From: Candidatus Denitrolinea symbiosum
GTDB lineage: Bacteria > Chloroflexota > Anaerolineae > Anaerolineales > Villigracilaceae
NCBI GenBank assembly: GCA_017312345.1
Contig: BLAA01000001.1
Location: forward strand, 1,674,001 to 1,738,000
DNA length: 64,000 nt
Direction of reading: 5' to 3'
Made by a program: the position numbers and the translations under genes. The notes beneath the pieces are model-generated. The model did not search any database and was not told the DNA's origin. It worked only from the letters and a program-made list of their open reading frames with translations. Shown piece after piece: positions 26,003-35,951 of the stretch (positions are counted from its first letter, which is position 1; each line of letters begins with the position of its first letter).

Positions 26003-28333
26003 TCATCCCACCGCCCAACTGACCTCGCCAAACGACCCGATCGGCAGGATCGGCGCGCCGTTGTGCGCCTTCGACTCGACCGGCCATTGCAGGCGTTCGC
26101 CGCGCTGCAAGCGGTCGTGCGAGACGCCCGCGTAGATCGGCGTCAGCGCGGCGATCTCGTCCATGATCTGCGCGGGGGTGGCGTAGCCCCAACCCGAAGC
26201 GAGTCGGCCTCCCAACCCGGCGAGGATTTGCCAATCGGGCCTCGCCTCGCCGATCGGCTCGATGGCCTGACGGACCATCTGCAAGCGGCGCTCGGCGCTG
26301 GTGAACGTGCCGGTCTTCTCGGCGAAACTCACGTCGGGCAAAATCACGTCGGCGTAGCGGGTCGTCTCTGAAGCGGCCATTTCCTGCAAGACGACGAACT
26401 CGCAGACTTCCAGGTCGGCGCGGAATTCGGCGGCTTCGGGCGAGGTGTTTAAAATATCCTCGCCGACGATGTACAGCGCGCGGACTCTTCCCTCGCCCGC
26501 GGCTTCGACCATCCGCAGCGCGTTCATCCCCGCCTCGGCACGGATCGGACTCCCCCAGGCGGCCTCGAACCGTCCCCGCGCGTTCGCGTCGCTGACGGGT
26601 TGATAGCCTGGCAGGAATCCTGGCGCGCAGCCCATGTCGCTGGCGCCCTGCGAGTTGTTCTGCGCCCGCAGCGGGTTGACTCCGCCGCCCGCCACGTCGA
26701 GATTGCCAAGCAGGAGTTGCAGGTTGGCGAGGGCGCGAGTCGCCTCGGGGTCGGAAACGCCCATTCCCCAGAGGACCGCCGCGGGGCGGTTCGAAGCGAG
26801 GATTTCGGCGGCCGCGTAAAGTTGATCGGCGGGGACGCCCGTCAGTTCGGAGACGCGCGTCGGGGCGTAGCCGTCAATCATCGCTTTGGCTTCCTTAAAT
26901 CCATTTGGATATTTCCTGAGCGCGTCCTTGTTCTCCCATCCTTTTTCGAGGATGATGTGCATCAGCCCGTTGACCAGCGCGGCTTCGGCGCCGCGCTGGT
27001 GACGAAGCGAGAGCGCGGCGTATTCTTCAATGTTAAAGAAATCGGGACTGGCGACAACCATCTTGACGCGGCGGCGGAGGACGTTCTGGCGGATGCGCGC
27101 CCCGAAGACGGGATGCTGCTCGGTGAGATTCGAGCCGATGACAAAGAAGGCTTGCGCGTCCGCGGCGACGTCGTCGAACGAGTTGGACATGGCGGGCAGA
27201 CCGAGCGAGTCGAGCAGGCCGTCGGCTTCGTTGCGCGAGTAGAGATTCGACGCGATGTCCACATTGTTTGTGCCGAGGGCCTGGCGGGCAAATTTGCTCA
27301 CGAGGTAACTTTCCTCGTTGAGCAGGCGGCCCGAAGCGAGCGTCCCGATCTGCGCGCCGCCGTCGCGGAGTTGTTTAAGTTTTTTCGCCGCGATGTCGAG
27401 CGCGGTATCCCAGTCCACGTCCACGAATTTGCCGCGCTCCGCGGGACGCGGTTCGTTCTTCAAAAGATATTCGCGCACGCGCGGTTTGGCGTGGCGGCGC
27501 GGATGATGGATGAACTCGTAGCCGTAGCGTCCCTTGACGCAAAGATGCATACCGTTGAACGAATCGTCGTCGCGGTTGGACGTGACGCGGATGACCTTGC
27601 CGTCTTTCACGTTCAAGTCCAGTTGACAGCCGACGCCGCAATAGGTGCAGGTCGTGCGGACGAGTTTGTCCGCGCGGCCTTTGTGGACGGACATCTTGTT
27701 GTCGAGCGCGCCGGTCGGACAGTAGACCACGCACGCGCCGCACGATTCGCAGCGCGAGGCCAGCATGGTCGAGTCGTCGCCCGCCACGATGCGCGCCTTG
27801 TAGCCGCGATACGATTGCGACCAGACGAAGCGTCCCTGGATCTCGGCGCAGGCGCGCACGCAGCGCAGGCACTGGATGCACTTGTTGCGGTCCACCCACA
27901 CGAAGGGATTCGGGTCGCTGTCCACGAGATAGCGCGGATGTTTCGCCATCGCGCTGGCGACGTCCACGTCGTATTGTTTCGCAAAGCGGATGAGTTCGTT
28001 GTCCTCGTCAATGACGAATTTTTCGTTGTGGCGCTTGTAGCCCGCGTCGTAGTAGTTGGCGAGCAGCATCCGCAAAATGGCGCGGCGGTAACGGATGACG
28101 GTGGGGGAGTCGGTCAGGACGCGCATTTGCGGCGCGACGGGCGTGTTGCAAGCCGTCATCGGCAGGCGCGCCCCGCTCACTTCCACCGCGCAGAAGCGGC
28201 AGCCGCCGAAGGGACTCAGGTCCTTGTGATAGCACAGCGTCGGGATGATTATTCCAACGGATGCGGCCGCGTTCAGAATGGTCGTGCCTTCTTTAACATC
28301 GAGGACGGTGTCGTTGATTTTCAGGTTGATCAT
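26003..28333 (-). CDS. Formate dehydrogenase/NuoG-like molybdopterin-domain subunit without the catalytic Cys/Sec
   Basis: 776 residues, partner of NuoE and NuoF encoded upstream. N-terminal [2Fe-2S] domain (C34, C45, C48, C62); two [4Fe-4S] sets (C152-C155-C158-C162 and C195-C198-C201-C205); then the molybdopterin oxidoreductase domain with its [4Fe-4S] (C229, C232, C236, C265). Two expected features are missing. The His-Cys3 cluster region after the [2Fe-2S] domain reads ANYYDAGYKRHNEKF with no ligands. The active-site segment, RxCHxPS or Sec in FdhA, reads NLYSRNEAD, with Tyr365 in place of Cys/Sec and no following His. SNLTEQHPVFG and GMGVSDPEATRALANLQLLLGN keep the cofactor-binding look. 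It is unlikely to oxidise formate and more likely carries electrons, as NuoG does. Confidence 0.85.
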   Translation of the reverse strand: MINLKINDTVLDVKEGTTILNAAASVGIIIPTLCYHKDLSPFGGCRFCAVEVSGARLPMTACNTPVAPQMRVLTDSPTVIRYRRAILRMLLANYYDAGYKRHNEKFVIDEDNELIRFAKQYDVDVASAMAKHPRYLVDSDPNPFVWVDRNKCIQCLRCVRACAEIQGRFVWSQSYRGYKARIVAGDDSTMLASRCESCGACVVYCPTGALDNKMSVHKGRADKLVRTTCTYCGVGCQLDLNVKDGKVIRVTSNRDDDSFNGMHLCVKGRYGYEFIHHPRRHAKPRVREYLLKNEPRPAERGKFVDVDWDTALDIAAKKLKQLRDGGAQIGTLASGRLLNEESYLVSKFARQALGTNNVDIASNLYSRNEADGLLDSLGLPAMSNSFDDVAADAQAFFVIGSNLTEQHPVFGARIRQNVLRRRVKMVVASPDFFNIEEYAALSLRHQRGAEAALVNGLMHIILEKGWENKDALRKYPNGFKEAKAMIDGYAPTRVSELTGVPADQLYAAAEILASNRPAAVLWGMGVSDPEATRALANLQLLLGNLDVAGGGVNPLRAQNNSQGASDMGCAPGFLPGYQPVSDANARGRFEAAWGSPIRAEAGMNALRMVEAAGEGRVRALYIVGEDILNTSPEAAEFRADLEVCEFVVLQEMAASETTRYADVILPDVSFAEKTGTFTSAERRLQMVRQAIEPIGEARPDWQILAGLGGRLASGWGYATPAQIMDEIAALTPIYAGVSHDRLQRGERLQWPVESKAHNGAPILPIGSFGEVSWAVG

Positions 28334-28404
28334 CGGTTTGACTCCTCAGTACCGCAACATTCATGTTGCACCCGAGAGCAAGATAAATCTTGCGGCGCTG
28401 TTTT

Positions 28405-30062
<1,658 letters not shown>

Positions 30063-30066
<4 letters not shown>

Positions 30067-30572
30067 GCTTCACCTCCCTGCACCTGCGCCAGAAGATCGG
30101 GAATGCGCTCTGGCGTCAGGTTGCCGTAGAGTTGATCGTCAATCACGATGACGGGCGCGACGCTGCACAGGCCGATGCAACTGGTCGTGAGCAGCGTCCA
30201 TTCGTTGTCGGGGGTTGTCTCTCCCACTCCGATTCCTAAATGACTCTGAATCGCCTCGATCACTTCGCGCGCGCCCACTACGTGACACGGCGCGCTCTCG
30301 CAAAAACGGATCACATGTTTGCCCACAGGCTGGAGCGAGAACATGCTGTAAAAACTGGCGGTCGCGTAGAGATGACTGTCCGCCAGAAAGAGTCCCTCTT
30401 CGGGCGCGTTGATGGCGCGGCGGATCTTTCCCAGCGCTTCCACGGGGATGTGGCCGAACGTCTCGTTGAGTTCGCTCAAGATCGGGATCACTTCTGCGCG
30501 CCGCGCGCCGTGGCGCTGCACGAGCCGCTGGATGACGTCATCCAACTCCGTTTCGGTGTAGGTCTTGTTCAT
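30063..30572 (-). CDS. nuoE: NADH dehydrogenase subunit NuoE/HndA-like [2Fe-2S] protein
   Basis: 169 residues. N-terminal helical bundle (YTETELDDVIQRL) and thioredoxin-like [2Fe-2S] domain with all four ligands: RFCESAPCHV near 90 and TTSCIGLCSVAP near 130. Transfers electrons between the NuoF flavin and other clusters. ATG 30572 overlaps the stop of the preceding gene (TAATG), and its own stop overlaps nuoF, so the three are tightly coupled. Confidence 0.93.
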
Positions 30573-30943
30573 TAAATTTTCTCCACGACAAATTCCTGCA
30601 CGACGAGTCCCTTCTCGATATGCTCCGCGAAGATGCGACGCGCGACCGCCGGCGTCACCTTCCCATACGTGACCTGCGGACGGTCCGTCTCCGCGACCTG
30701 GATGACGGGCTCCAGCGAACACAGACCAATGCACCCGACCTTCTTCAGCAGGACTCCGCCCGCTTCTTTCTCGACGATGAGCCGCTCCAGCGTCTCGAAC
30801 GTTTCCGCCGCCCCGACCGCGATCCCGCAACTCCCCAGCGAGACGCGGACCTGGAAGCGATGCTTCTCCGCCTCCTCGCGTTCCTTCTGGAGCGCGGAGT
30901 CCTTTGCCTTCTTCAGATCATCCAATGAACGAATGCGATCCAT
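30572..30943 (-). CDS. Thioredoxin-like [2Fe-2S] ferredoxin, HndB-like
   Basis: 123 residues; GAGG lies before ATG 30943. A coiled-coil N-terminus (LDDLKKAKDSALQKEREEAEK) and a thioredoxin-like ferredoxin fold. Three candidate ligands are seen, SLGSCGIAVGA near 39 and VGCIGLCSLEP near 70-74; the first of the usual four is replaced by Gly/Ser, as in many HndB relatives. First gene of the hndB-nuoE-nuoF-fdhA-like operon. Confidence 0.85.
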   Translation of the reverse strand: MDRIRSLDDLKKAKDSALQKEREEAEKHRFQVRVSLGSCGIAVGAAETFETLERLIVEKEAGGVLLKKVGCIGLCSLEPVIQVAETDRPQVTYGKVTPAVARRIFAEHIEKGLVVQEFVVEKI

Positions 30944-31434
30944 GAGCGCCTCTTTTCAATTCGATACGCGTCATTCGGTACACAGGTTACGCGGACTGAA
31001 CGGATCTACACGGATTTTTGTGAATTTCCGTGAAACTCCGCGTCATCCGTGTACAAAGATCTTCTCATTGCGACTCCGCCCGCCGCGTCTCCGCCGTCCC
31101 TGCGCCAGGGCGCGTAGAGGACGCTCACAGAAACGCTTAGGGTCTCGGATGAGTCGTTTCTTTTTATTTACAATAATTCGGGGCTTCTGTCATTGGATGG
31201 ACGCGGATTTTTTCCGCCCATTCGAACAGGCAAAACGACCGCCATTGTGGACGGTCGTCTGAACGTTTGTGGAGAGGGGGAGTTAACTTTTGTGGAGGGG
31301 TGGGTGTAAAGCGTAATCTTAGTACATAAGTTATAATCACTTCATTGATTATCAATAAGAAAAAATTGATTGGGTGCGCGATCAATTGGTTAGTGGAAAT
31401 GTTATGGGTATTGATGGCGGGGCAGGGAGAGAGT
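30944..31434. other. Gene-free spacer before the IS256 pair
   Basis: Contains CACGGATTTTTGTGAATTTCC-type dispersed repeat text (about 30990-31060), a hairpin ACGACCG...CGGTCGT (31232-31259), and an AT-rich stretch with TATAAT (31331-31336) that could be the promoter of a gene interrupted or removed by the insertion sequence at 31435. No convincing reading frame. Confidence 0.6.
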
Positions 31435-32577
31435 TAGTGTAAACTTGTTTCTGTAAAATTTGCCAAAAAGGTAGGTCTGGTATATTCTTTCGGAAAGCTC
31501 AACTTCAGAAAGGATAGAGACCATGACCTACCAAAATGATTGTACCTTACCAAACGAAGTTTTGGAGCAGATCAGCGAGCAAGGCTTGGATTACTTGCCC
31601 GAGTTGATGCGCGTCATCGTCAATGCGGCGATGAAAGCGGAGCGACAGCAATACCTGGGAGTGGCGCCTTACGAACGCTCGGAACAGCGACGCGACCAAG
31701 CCAACGGGTTCAAGCCGAAAACAGTGCGGACGCGCATGGGCGCGATTGAATTTGCCGTTCCGCAAGTGCGGACTGGGGATTATTATCCACAAGCGCTGGA
31801 AAAAGGGTTGCGTAGTGAACGCGCCCTGACGATGGCGTTAGCCGAGATGTATGTGCAAGGGACCTCGACCCGCAAAGTGAATGCCATTGTCGAGAAGTTG
31901 TGCGGCAGCCAGGTATCGAGCAGTCTGGTGAGCAAGGCCACCTCGGAGTTGGATGTCTTGCTGGAAGCCTGGCAGAATCGACCGTTGGGAGAAATCCGCT
32001 ACCTGTTTTTGGATGCCCGCTACGAGAAAGTGCGGATGGATGGACAGGTGGTAGATGCGGCCGTTTTGATCGCCCAGGCAGTGGATCCACTCGGCAAACG
32101 GAGGATTTTGGGCGTGAGGATAGGTCTGGGTGAGGCCGAAATCTTCTGGCGCGCCTTCCTGCAAAGCCTGATCCAGCGCGGCCTGAGCGGTGTGCGTCTG
32201 ATTACCAGCGACGCTCACGCTGGTTTGCGGCAAGCGTTGCGGGCGGTGTTTGGAGGCGTTCTCTGGCAGCGCTGCCAATACCATCTGCAACAGAATGCAA
32301 CCAGCTACGTTCCTCGCCGCGAGATGTTGACAGAAGTGGCCGCGGACATTCGCAGAGTGTTCAATGCCCCCGACCGTCCGACGGCCGAAGCCTACTTGAA
32401 GCAAACGGTTCAAAAGTATGCTCAAAGCGCTTCCCGCCTGGCGGACTGGATGGAAACCAACCTGCCCGAAGGACTGACCGTGTTCGCCTTTCCCGAAGCG
32501 CACCGCAGGAAACTGCGCACCAACAACACCCAGGAACGCTTGAACCGCGAAATTGGACGGCGCACCAACGTGGTGAG
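31435..32577 (+). mobile_element. IS256-family insertion sequence, 3'-truncated copy
   Basis: Begins with the left end TAGTGTAAAC and the inner TTTCTGTAAAA block shared with the right-end repeat, then the transposase promoter region and gene. Nucleotides match the inverted second copy until 32577, where the sequence switches to the right end of that second copy. The right terminal repeat of this copy is missing. Confidence 0.85.
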
Positions 32578-32581
32578 ATAG
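31523..32581 (+). pseudogene. IS256-family transposase, C-terminus truncated
   Basis: 352 codons, identical to residues 1-351 of the intact copy on the other strand, then a stop brought in by the terminal repeat of that copy (VVR, then TAG). The DDE residues survive (LFLDARYEKV, LITSDAHAGL, NTQERLNREIG), but the last 40 residues are lost. AAAGGA precedes ATG 31523. Confidence 0.88.
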
Positions 32582-33996
32582 TGCAAGGATTTTTCTGTAA
32601 AAGTGATCTGGCTTTCCTCGGAAGGAGAGTCCCAAAAACGGAGAAGGGGCTCTGGGAAGACAAAGTTCGGGTAAAATGAGCGCACCCCAACGGAAACGGG
32701 AACGGCGCTTCTCAAAAAGGCTGTTCTCGTTTTCATTTAGGAGGAGGGTTTTCGTCCATCGAAAGATAGACTCGACCCATCTGCCATTCCTCATCCTGTT
32801 CCATCAGGATGGCGCTCACCAAACGCAAACAGGCGGCTTCATTGGGAAAGATGCTCACCACGTTGGTGCGCCGTCCAATTTCGCGGTTCAAGCGTTCCTG
32901 GGTGTTGTTGGTGCGCAGTTTCCTGCGGTGCGCTTCGGGAAAGGCGAACACGGTCAGTCCTTCGGGCAGGTTGGTTTCCATCCAGTCCGCCAGGCGGGAA
33001 GCGCTTTGAGCATACTTTTGAACCGTTTGCTTCAAGTAGGCTTCGGCCGTCGGACGGTCGGGGGCATTGAACACTCTGCGAATGTCCGCGGCCACTTCTG
33101 TCAACATCTCGCGGCGAGGAACGTAGCTGGTTGCATTCTGTTGCAGATGGTATTGGCAGCGCTGCCAGAGAACGCCTCCAAACACCGCCCGCAACGCTTG
33201 CCGCAAACCAGCGTGAGCGTCGCTGGTAATCAGACGCACACCGCTCAGGCCGCGCTGGATCAGGCTTTGCAGGAAGGCGCGCCAGAAGATTTCGGCCTCA
33301 CCCAGACCTATCCTCACGCCCAAAATCCTCCGTTTGCCGAGTGGATCCACTGCCTGGGCGATCAAAACGGCCGCATCTACCACCTGTCCATCCATCCGCA
33401 CTTTCTCGTAGCGGGCATCCAAAAACAGGTAGCGGATTTCTCCCAACGGTCGATTCTGCCAGGCTTCCAGCAAGACATCCAACTCCGAGGTGGCCTTGCT
33501 CACCAGACTGCTCGATACCTGGCTGCCGCACAACTTCTCGACAATGGCATTCACTTTGCGGGTCGAGGTCCCTTGCACATACATCTCGGCTAACGCCATC
33601 GTCAGGGCGCGTTCACTACGCAACCCTTTTTCCAGCGCTTGTGGATAATAATCCCCAGTCCGCACTTGCGGAACGGCAAATTCAATCGCGCCCATGCGCG
33701 TCCGCACTGTTTTCGGCTTGAACCCGTTGGCTTGGTCGCGTCGCTGTTCCGAGCGTTCGTAAGGCGCCACTCCCAGGTATTGCTGTCGCTCCGCTTTCAT
33801 CGCCGCATTGACGATGACGCGCATCAACTCGGGCAAGTAATCCAAGCCTTGCTCGCTGATCTGCTCCAAAACTTCGTTTGGTAAGGTACAATCATTTTGG
33901 TAGGTCATGGTCTCTATCCTTTCTGAAGTTGAGCTTTCCGAAAGAATATACCAGACCTACCTTTTTGGCAAATTTTACAGAAACAAGTTTACACTA
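32579..33996 (-). mobile_element. IS256-family insertion sequence, intact copy
   Basis: About 1.42 kb. Ends are imperfect inverted repeats: TAGTGTAAACTTGTTTCTGT at the left end (33996 inward) and TAGTGCAAGGATTTTTCTGT at the right end (32579 inward), both followed by AAAA. Inserted head-on into the transposase gene of the first copy. No 8-9 bp target duplication is seen at its two flanks (GTGGTGAGA against ACTTCCTAA), and the rest of the first copy is absent, which points to a deletion after insertion. Confidence 0.85.
32733..33908 (-). CDS. IS256-family (Mutator-type) transposase, intact
   Basis: 391 residues, the family size. DDE catalysis: Asp in FLDARYEKVR (near 168), Asp in LITSDAHAGL (near 233) and Glu in NTQERLNREIGRRTNVV (near 340), with the C/H motif WQRCQYHLQQN between the last two. 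N-terminal MTYQNDCTLPNEVLEQISEQ and the AERQQYLGVAPYERSEQRRD segment are typical. Shares complete identity with the truncated copy over 351 residues, so the duplication is recent. Confidence 0.96.
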   Translation of the reverse strand: MTYQNDCTLPNEVLEQISEQGLDYLPELMRVIVNAAMKAERQQYLGVAPYERSEQRRDQANGFKPKTVRTRMGAIEFAVPQVRTGDYYPQALEKGLRSERALTMALAEMYVQGTSTRKVNAIVEKLCGSQVSSSLVSKATSELDVLLEAWQNRPLGEIRYLFLDARYEKVRMDGQVVDAAVLIAQAVDPLGKRRILGVRIGLGEAEIFWRAFLQSLIQRGLSGVRLITSDAHAGLRQALRAVFGGVLWQRCQYHLQQNATSYVPRREMLTEVAADIRRVFNAPDRPTAEAYLKQTVQKYAQSASRLADWMETNLPEGLTVFAFPEAHRRKLRTNNTQERLNREIGRRTNVVSIFPNEAACLRLVSAILMEQDEEWQMGRVYLSMDENPPPK

Positions 33997-34007
33997 ACTT
34001 CCTAAAG

Positions 34008-34865
34008 GTGATTGGTATTCATGCTTCCGAAGTGTGGCTGGCCGAAAATACTTACATTGTTATGATATGGCTTGAAAGTACGATTATTTTTCTTGGGTTT
34101 CTCCTTGTGTTTGGTTTCTTTGCTTTGGAATGGCGAATAACCCCGCGAAGATATTTAAACTCAATAATCACGAATAAGTTGATTGATATATTAGAACAAC
34201 TAGATAGCGATACGTTGTTACAATCAGAAGATCAAAAAGGCCGCTTGAGAGCAAGTATTCATAGTCTTTCGCTCATTATTCCTGATTTGCACAATATCAG
34301 TCGCTTTTACTTTTTACGCGCCCCGCGTATTGCTCGAAATTATTTTGACAACATTTCTGCCATGGTTTTGAAAACCAATGAAATGATCACGATTCCCAAC
34401 AATACTACATTACAGGAATTACGCACAAAGTATGTCAGGTGGTTGAATTTATTCATGAAAGAAGAATTTGGAAGTTTCGACAGCGAAATTGACCGCGCTC
34501 GAAAAATTCCATGGTATCGCCCTTTCGTAACCACTATCCAGCAACATTGGTTTAAAGGATTATTGGCTGCGATCGTCTTTTTCTTCTTCGCTTTCTATTT
34601 GACACAAGAGTTGCCTGAATTAGCTACAAGATTAATGGATTTACTTAGCCTATTCATTCGCTATCTTATACTGATTGGTGGCGTGATGGCTATTTATTTA
34701 CAATGGGGACCCAGTGATTCTGATGAGCAAACTGCTTCAAAGTGGAAAAACGCAACGAAGTTTATTCTATTCTTCTTGGTACCATTCATAATATTGGATT
34801 CTCTTTTAGGAACTGGAATCGTTGAAACTCTTGCAACGCTTATAAGCAGTGTCAGCATTCCGTAA
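34008..34865 (+). CDS. Low-GC polytopic membrane protein, probably 5'-truncated by the IS
   Basis: 285 residues from a GTG at 34008, with no convincing ribosome site. Hydrophobic segments near 18-40, 190-208, 215-235 and 255-280; a soluble middle part (45-180). No family recognised. Base composition is much lower in GC than its neighbours, suggesting acquisition. The reading frame stays open upstream into the IS terminal sequence as far as a stop at 33930, so the original 5' end may have been removed by the IS event. Confidence 0.6.
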   Translation: MIGIHASEVWLAENTYIVMIWLESTIIFLGFLLVFGFFALEWRITPRRYLNSIITNKLIDILEQLDSDTLLQSEDQKGRLRASIHSLSLIIPDLHNISRFYFLRAPRIARNYFDNISAMVLKTNEMITIPNNTTLQELRTKYVRWLNLFMKEEFGSFDSEIDRARKIPWYRPFVTTIQQHWFKGLLAAIVFFFFAFYLTQELPELATRLMDLLSLFIRYLILIGGVMAIYLQWGPSDSDEQTASKWKNATKFILFFLVPFIILDSLLGTGIVETLATLISSVSIP

Positions 34866-34945
34866 AAGGAAAAAGCAGGGTGCGACAAAGGTTCTAATAA
34901 CCGTTCTAGCCACCTGACAGTTTTAGTGGATTAGTCAGGAATAGC

Positions 34946-35176
34946 ATGATTCGCAAAATCAAACAAAACGAACTCCCGCCGACAATTCAAAATCTGATTG
35001 ACATTGCCTTGCTTGGTACGCCAGTCTTCATCGAATTCGATAACAAGACTGTAGTGCAATTGCTTCCTGTAAGGCAAACAGCCCATCCACGAAAAGCGGG
35101 AAGTGCGAAGGGAATGGTAAAACTGGCGGAAGATTTTAACCAGCCGCTTGAGAATTTTGACGAGTACGTTGCTTAA
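34946..35176 (+). CDS. Orphan antitoxin-like protein (Phd/VapB/DUF2281 type)
   Basis: 76 residues. The C-terminal half, GSAKGMVKLAEDFNQPLENFDEYV, resembles the toxin-wrapping tail of antitoxins paired with VapC PIN toxins (consensus GSAKGLI...DDFDEPLEDF), and the N-terminal half (VFIEFDNKTVVQLLPV) the small DNA-binding fold. No PIN-domain gene follows: a terminator and the opposite-strand response regulator come next. An AGGA site lies 6-9 nt before ATG 34946. Sits in the low-GC IS island. Confidence 0.6.
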   Translation: MIRKIKQNELPPTIQNLIDIALLGTPVFIEFDNKTVVQLLPVRQTAHPRKAGSAKGMVKLAEDFNQPLENFDEYVA

Positions 35177-35180
35177 TCAA

Positions 35181-35216
35181 AAAAACCGTCACCCTGTTTT
35201 GCTGGTGACGGTTTTG
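35181..35216. terminator. Bidirectional intrinsic terminator
   Basis: AAAACCGTCACC, a 10-nt loop, GGTGACGGTTTT: a 9-bp GC-rich stem flanked by A and T runs on both sides. Serves the antitoxin gene (plus) and the response regulator (minus). Confidence 0.85.
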
Positions 35217-35219
35217 CTT

Positions 35220-35891
35220 TTACGGTTTCTTCGGCTTTTCTTCCTCCAGCGAAGCCAACCCCGTCCTCAGCGCGTACAACGTGGCCTGGACGCGGTTCGC
35301 CAGTTGCAGTTTCCCCAGAATATTGCTCACATGCGTGCGGACGGTGGCTTCTTGGACGACCAATCGGCGGGCGATCTCCTTGTTCTCCACGCCTTGCGCC
35401 AGCATTTGTAAAATTTCCACCTCGCGCTCCGTCAGCGGGGAGGGGGTGAGCGGCTCTTGCGCGGGACGGTTCAACTCCTGGATGACCTTGCGCGCAATCG
35501 TCGGGTGGATGGACAGCTCGCCGCGGTAGACCTGTCGGATCATGCGGATGAGGTCTTCGGGATCCGAGTCTTTGAGCAGGTAGCCGAGCGCGCCCGCCTT
35601 GATGGACGGAAAGACTTTGTCGTCGGCGGCGAAACTGGTCATCACCAGAATCCGCACATCGGGATACGCGGCGGTGATCTTCTCGATGGCCTCGATCCCG
35701 CCCATCTCAGGCATGACCAGGTCCATCAGCGCCACATCGGGTTTGAGATTTTTCACCTTCTCGAGCGCGTCCTTCCCGTTGACCGCCTCGCCGACAACCT
35801 GAATGTCCTCCTCCTCGCCCAGCAGGGATTTGACCCCCCGCCGCACCACGGGATGGTCGTCCACGATCATGACTTTGATGATGTCGCTCAT
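35220..35891 (-). CDS. NarL/FixJ-family response regulator
   Basis: 223 residues from ATG 35891 (TAGGAG upstream). Receiver domain 5-120: acidic pair D11-D12, phosphoacceptor D57 (VALMDLVMP), MTSFAAD threonine/serine region near 85 and Lys in LLKDSDPEDL near 105. C-terminal LuxR-type helix-turn-helix (about 150-215) with LTEREVEILQMLAQGVENKEIA. Partner of the histidine kinase 60 bp upstream on the same strand. Target genes unknown; the hydrogenase operon is divergent across the next spacer. Confidence 0.93.
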   Translation of the reverse strand: MSDIIKVMIVDDHPVVRRGVKSLLGEEEDIQVVGEAVNGKDALEKVKNLKPDVALMDLVMPEMGGIEAIEKITAAYPDVRILVMTSFAADDKVFPSIKAGALGYLLKDSDPEDLIRMIRQVYRGELSIHPTIARKVIQELNRPAQEPLTPSPLTEREVEILQMLAQGVENKEIARRLVVQEATVRTHVSNILGKLQLANRVQATLYALRTGLASLEEEKPKKP

Positions 35892-35951
35892 GGTTTGGCT
35901 CCTAATTAAATGGGACGCGGAAAACGCGGATGTACGCGGATTACACGGATT

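Noticed and set aside
26003..28333. Active formate dehydrogenase or selenoprotein
   Set aside because: No in-frame TGA, and the catalytic position is Tyr; the next His is missing.
30944..31434. tRNA or small RNA gene
   Set aside because: No cloverleaf or conserved T-loop text found; only repeats, one hairpin and AT-rich DNA.
31435..33996. Composite transposon
   Set aside because: The two IS copies abut directly with no cargo between them.
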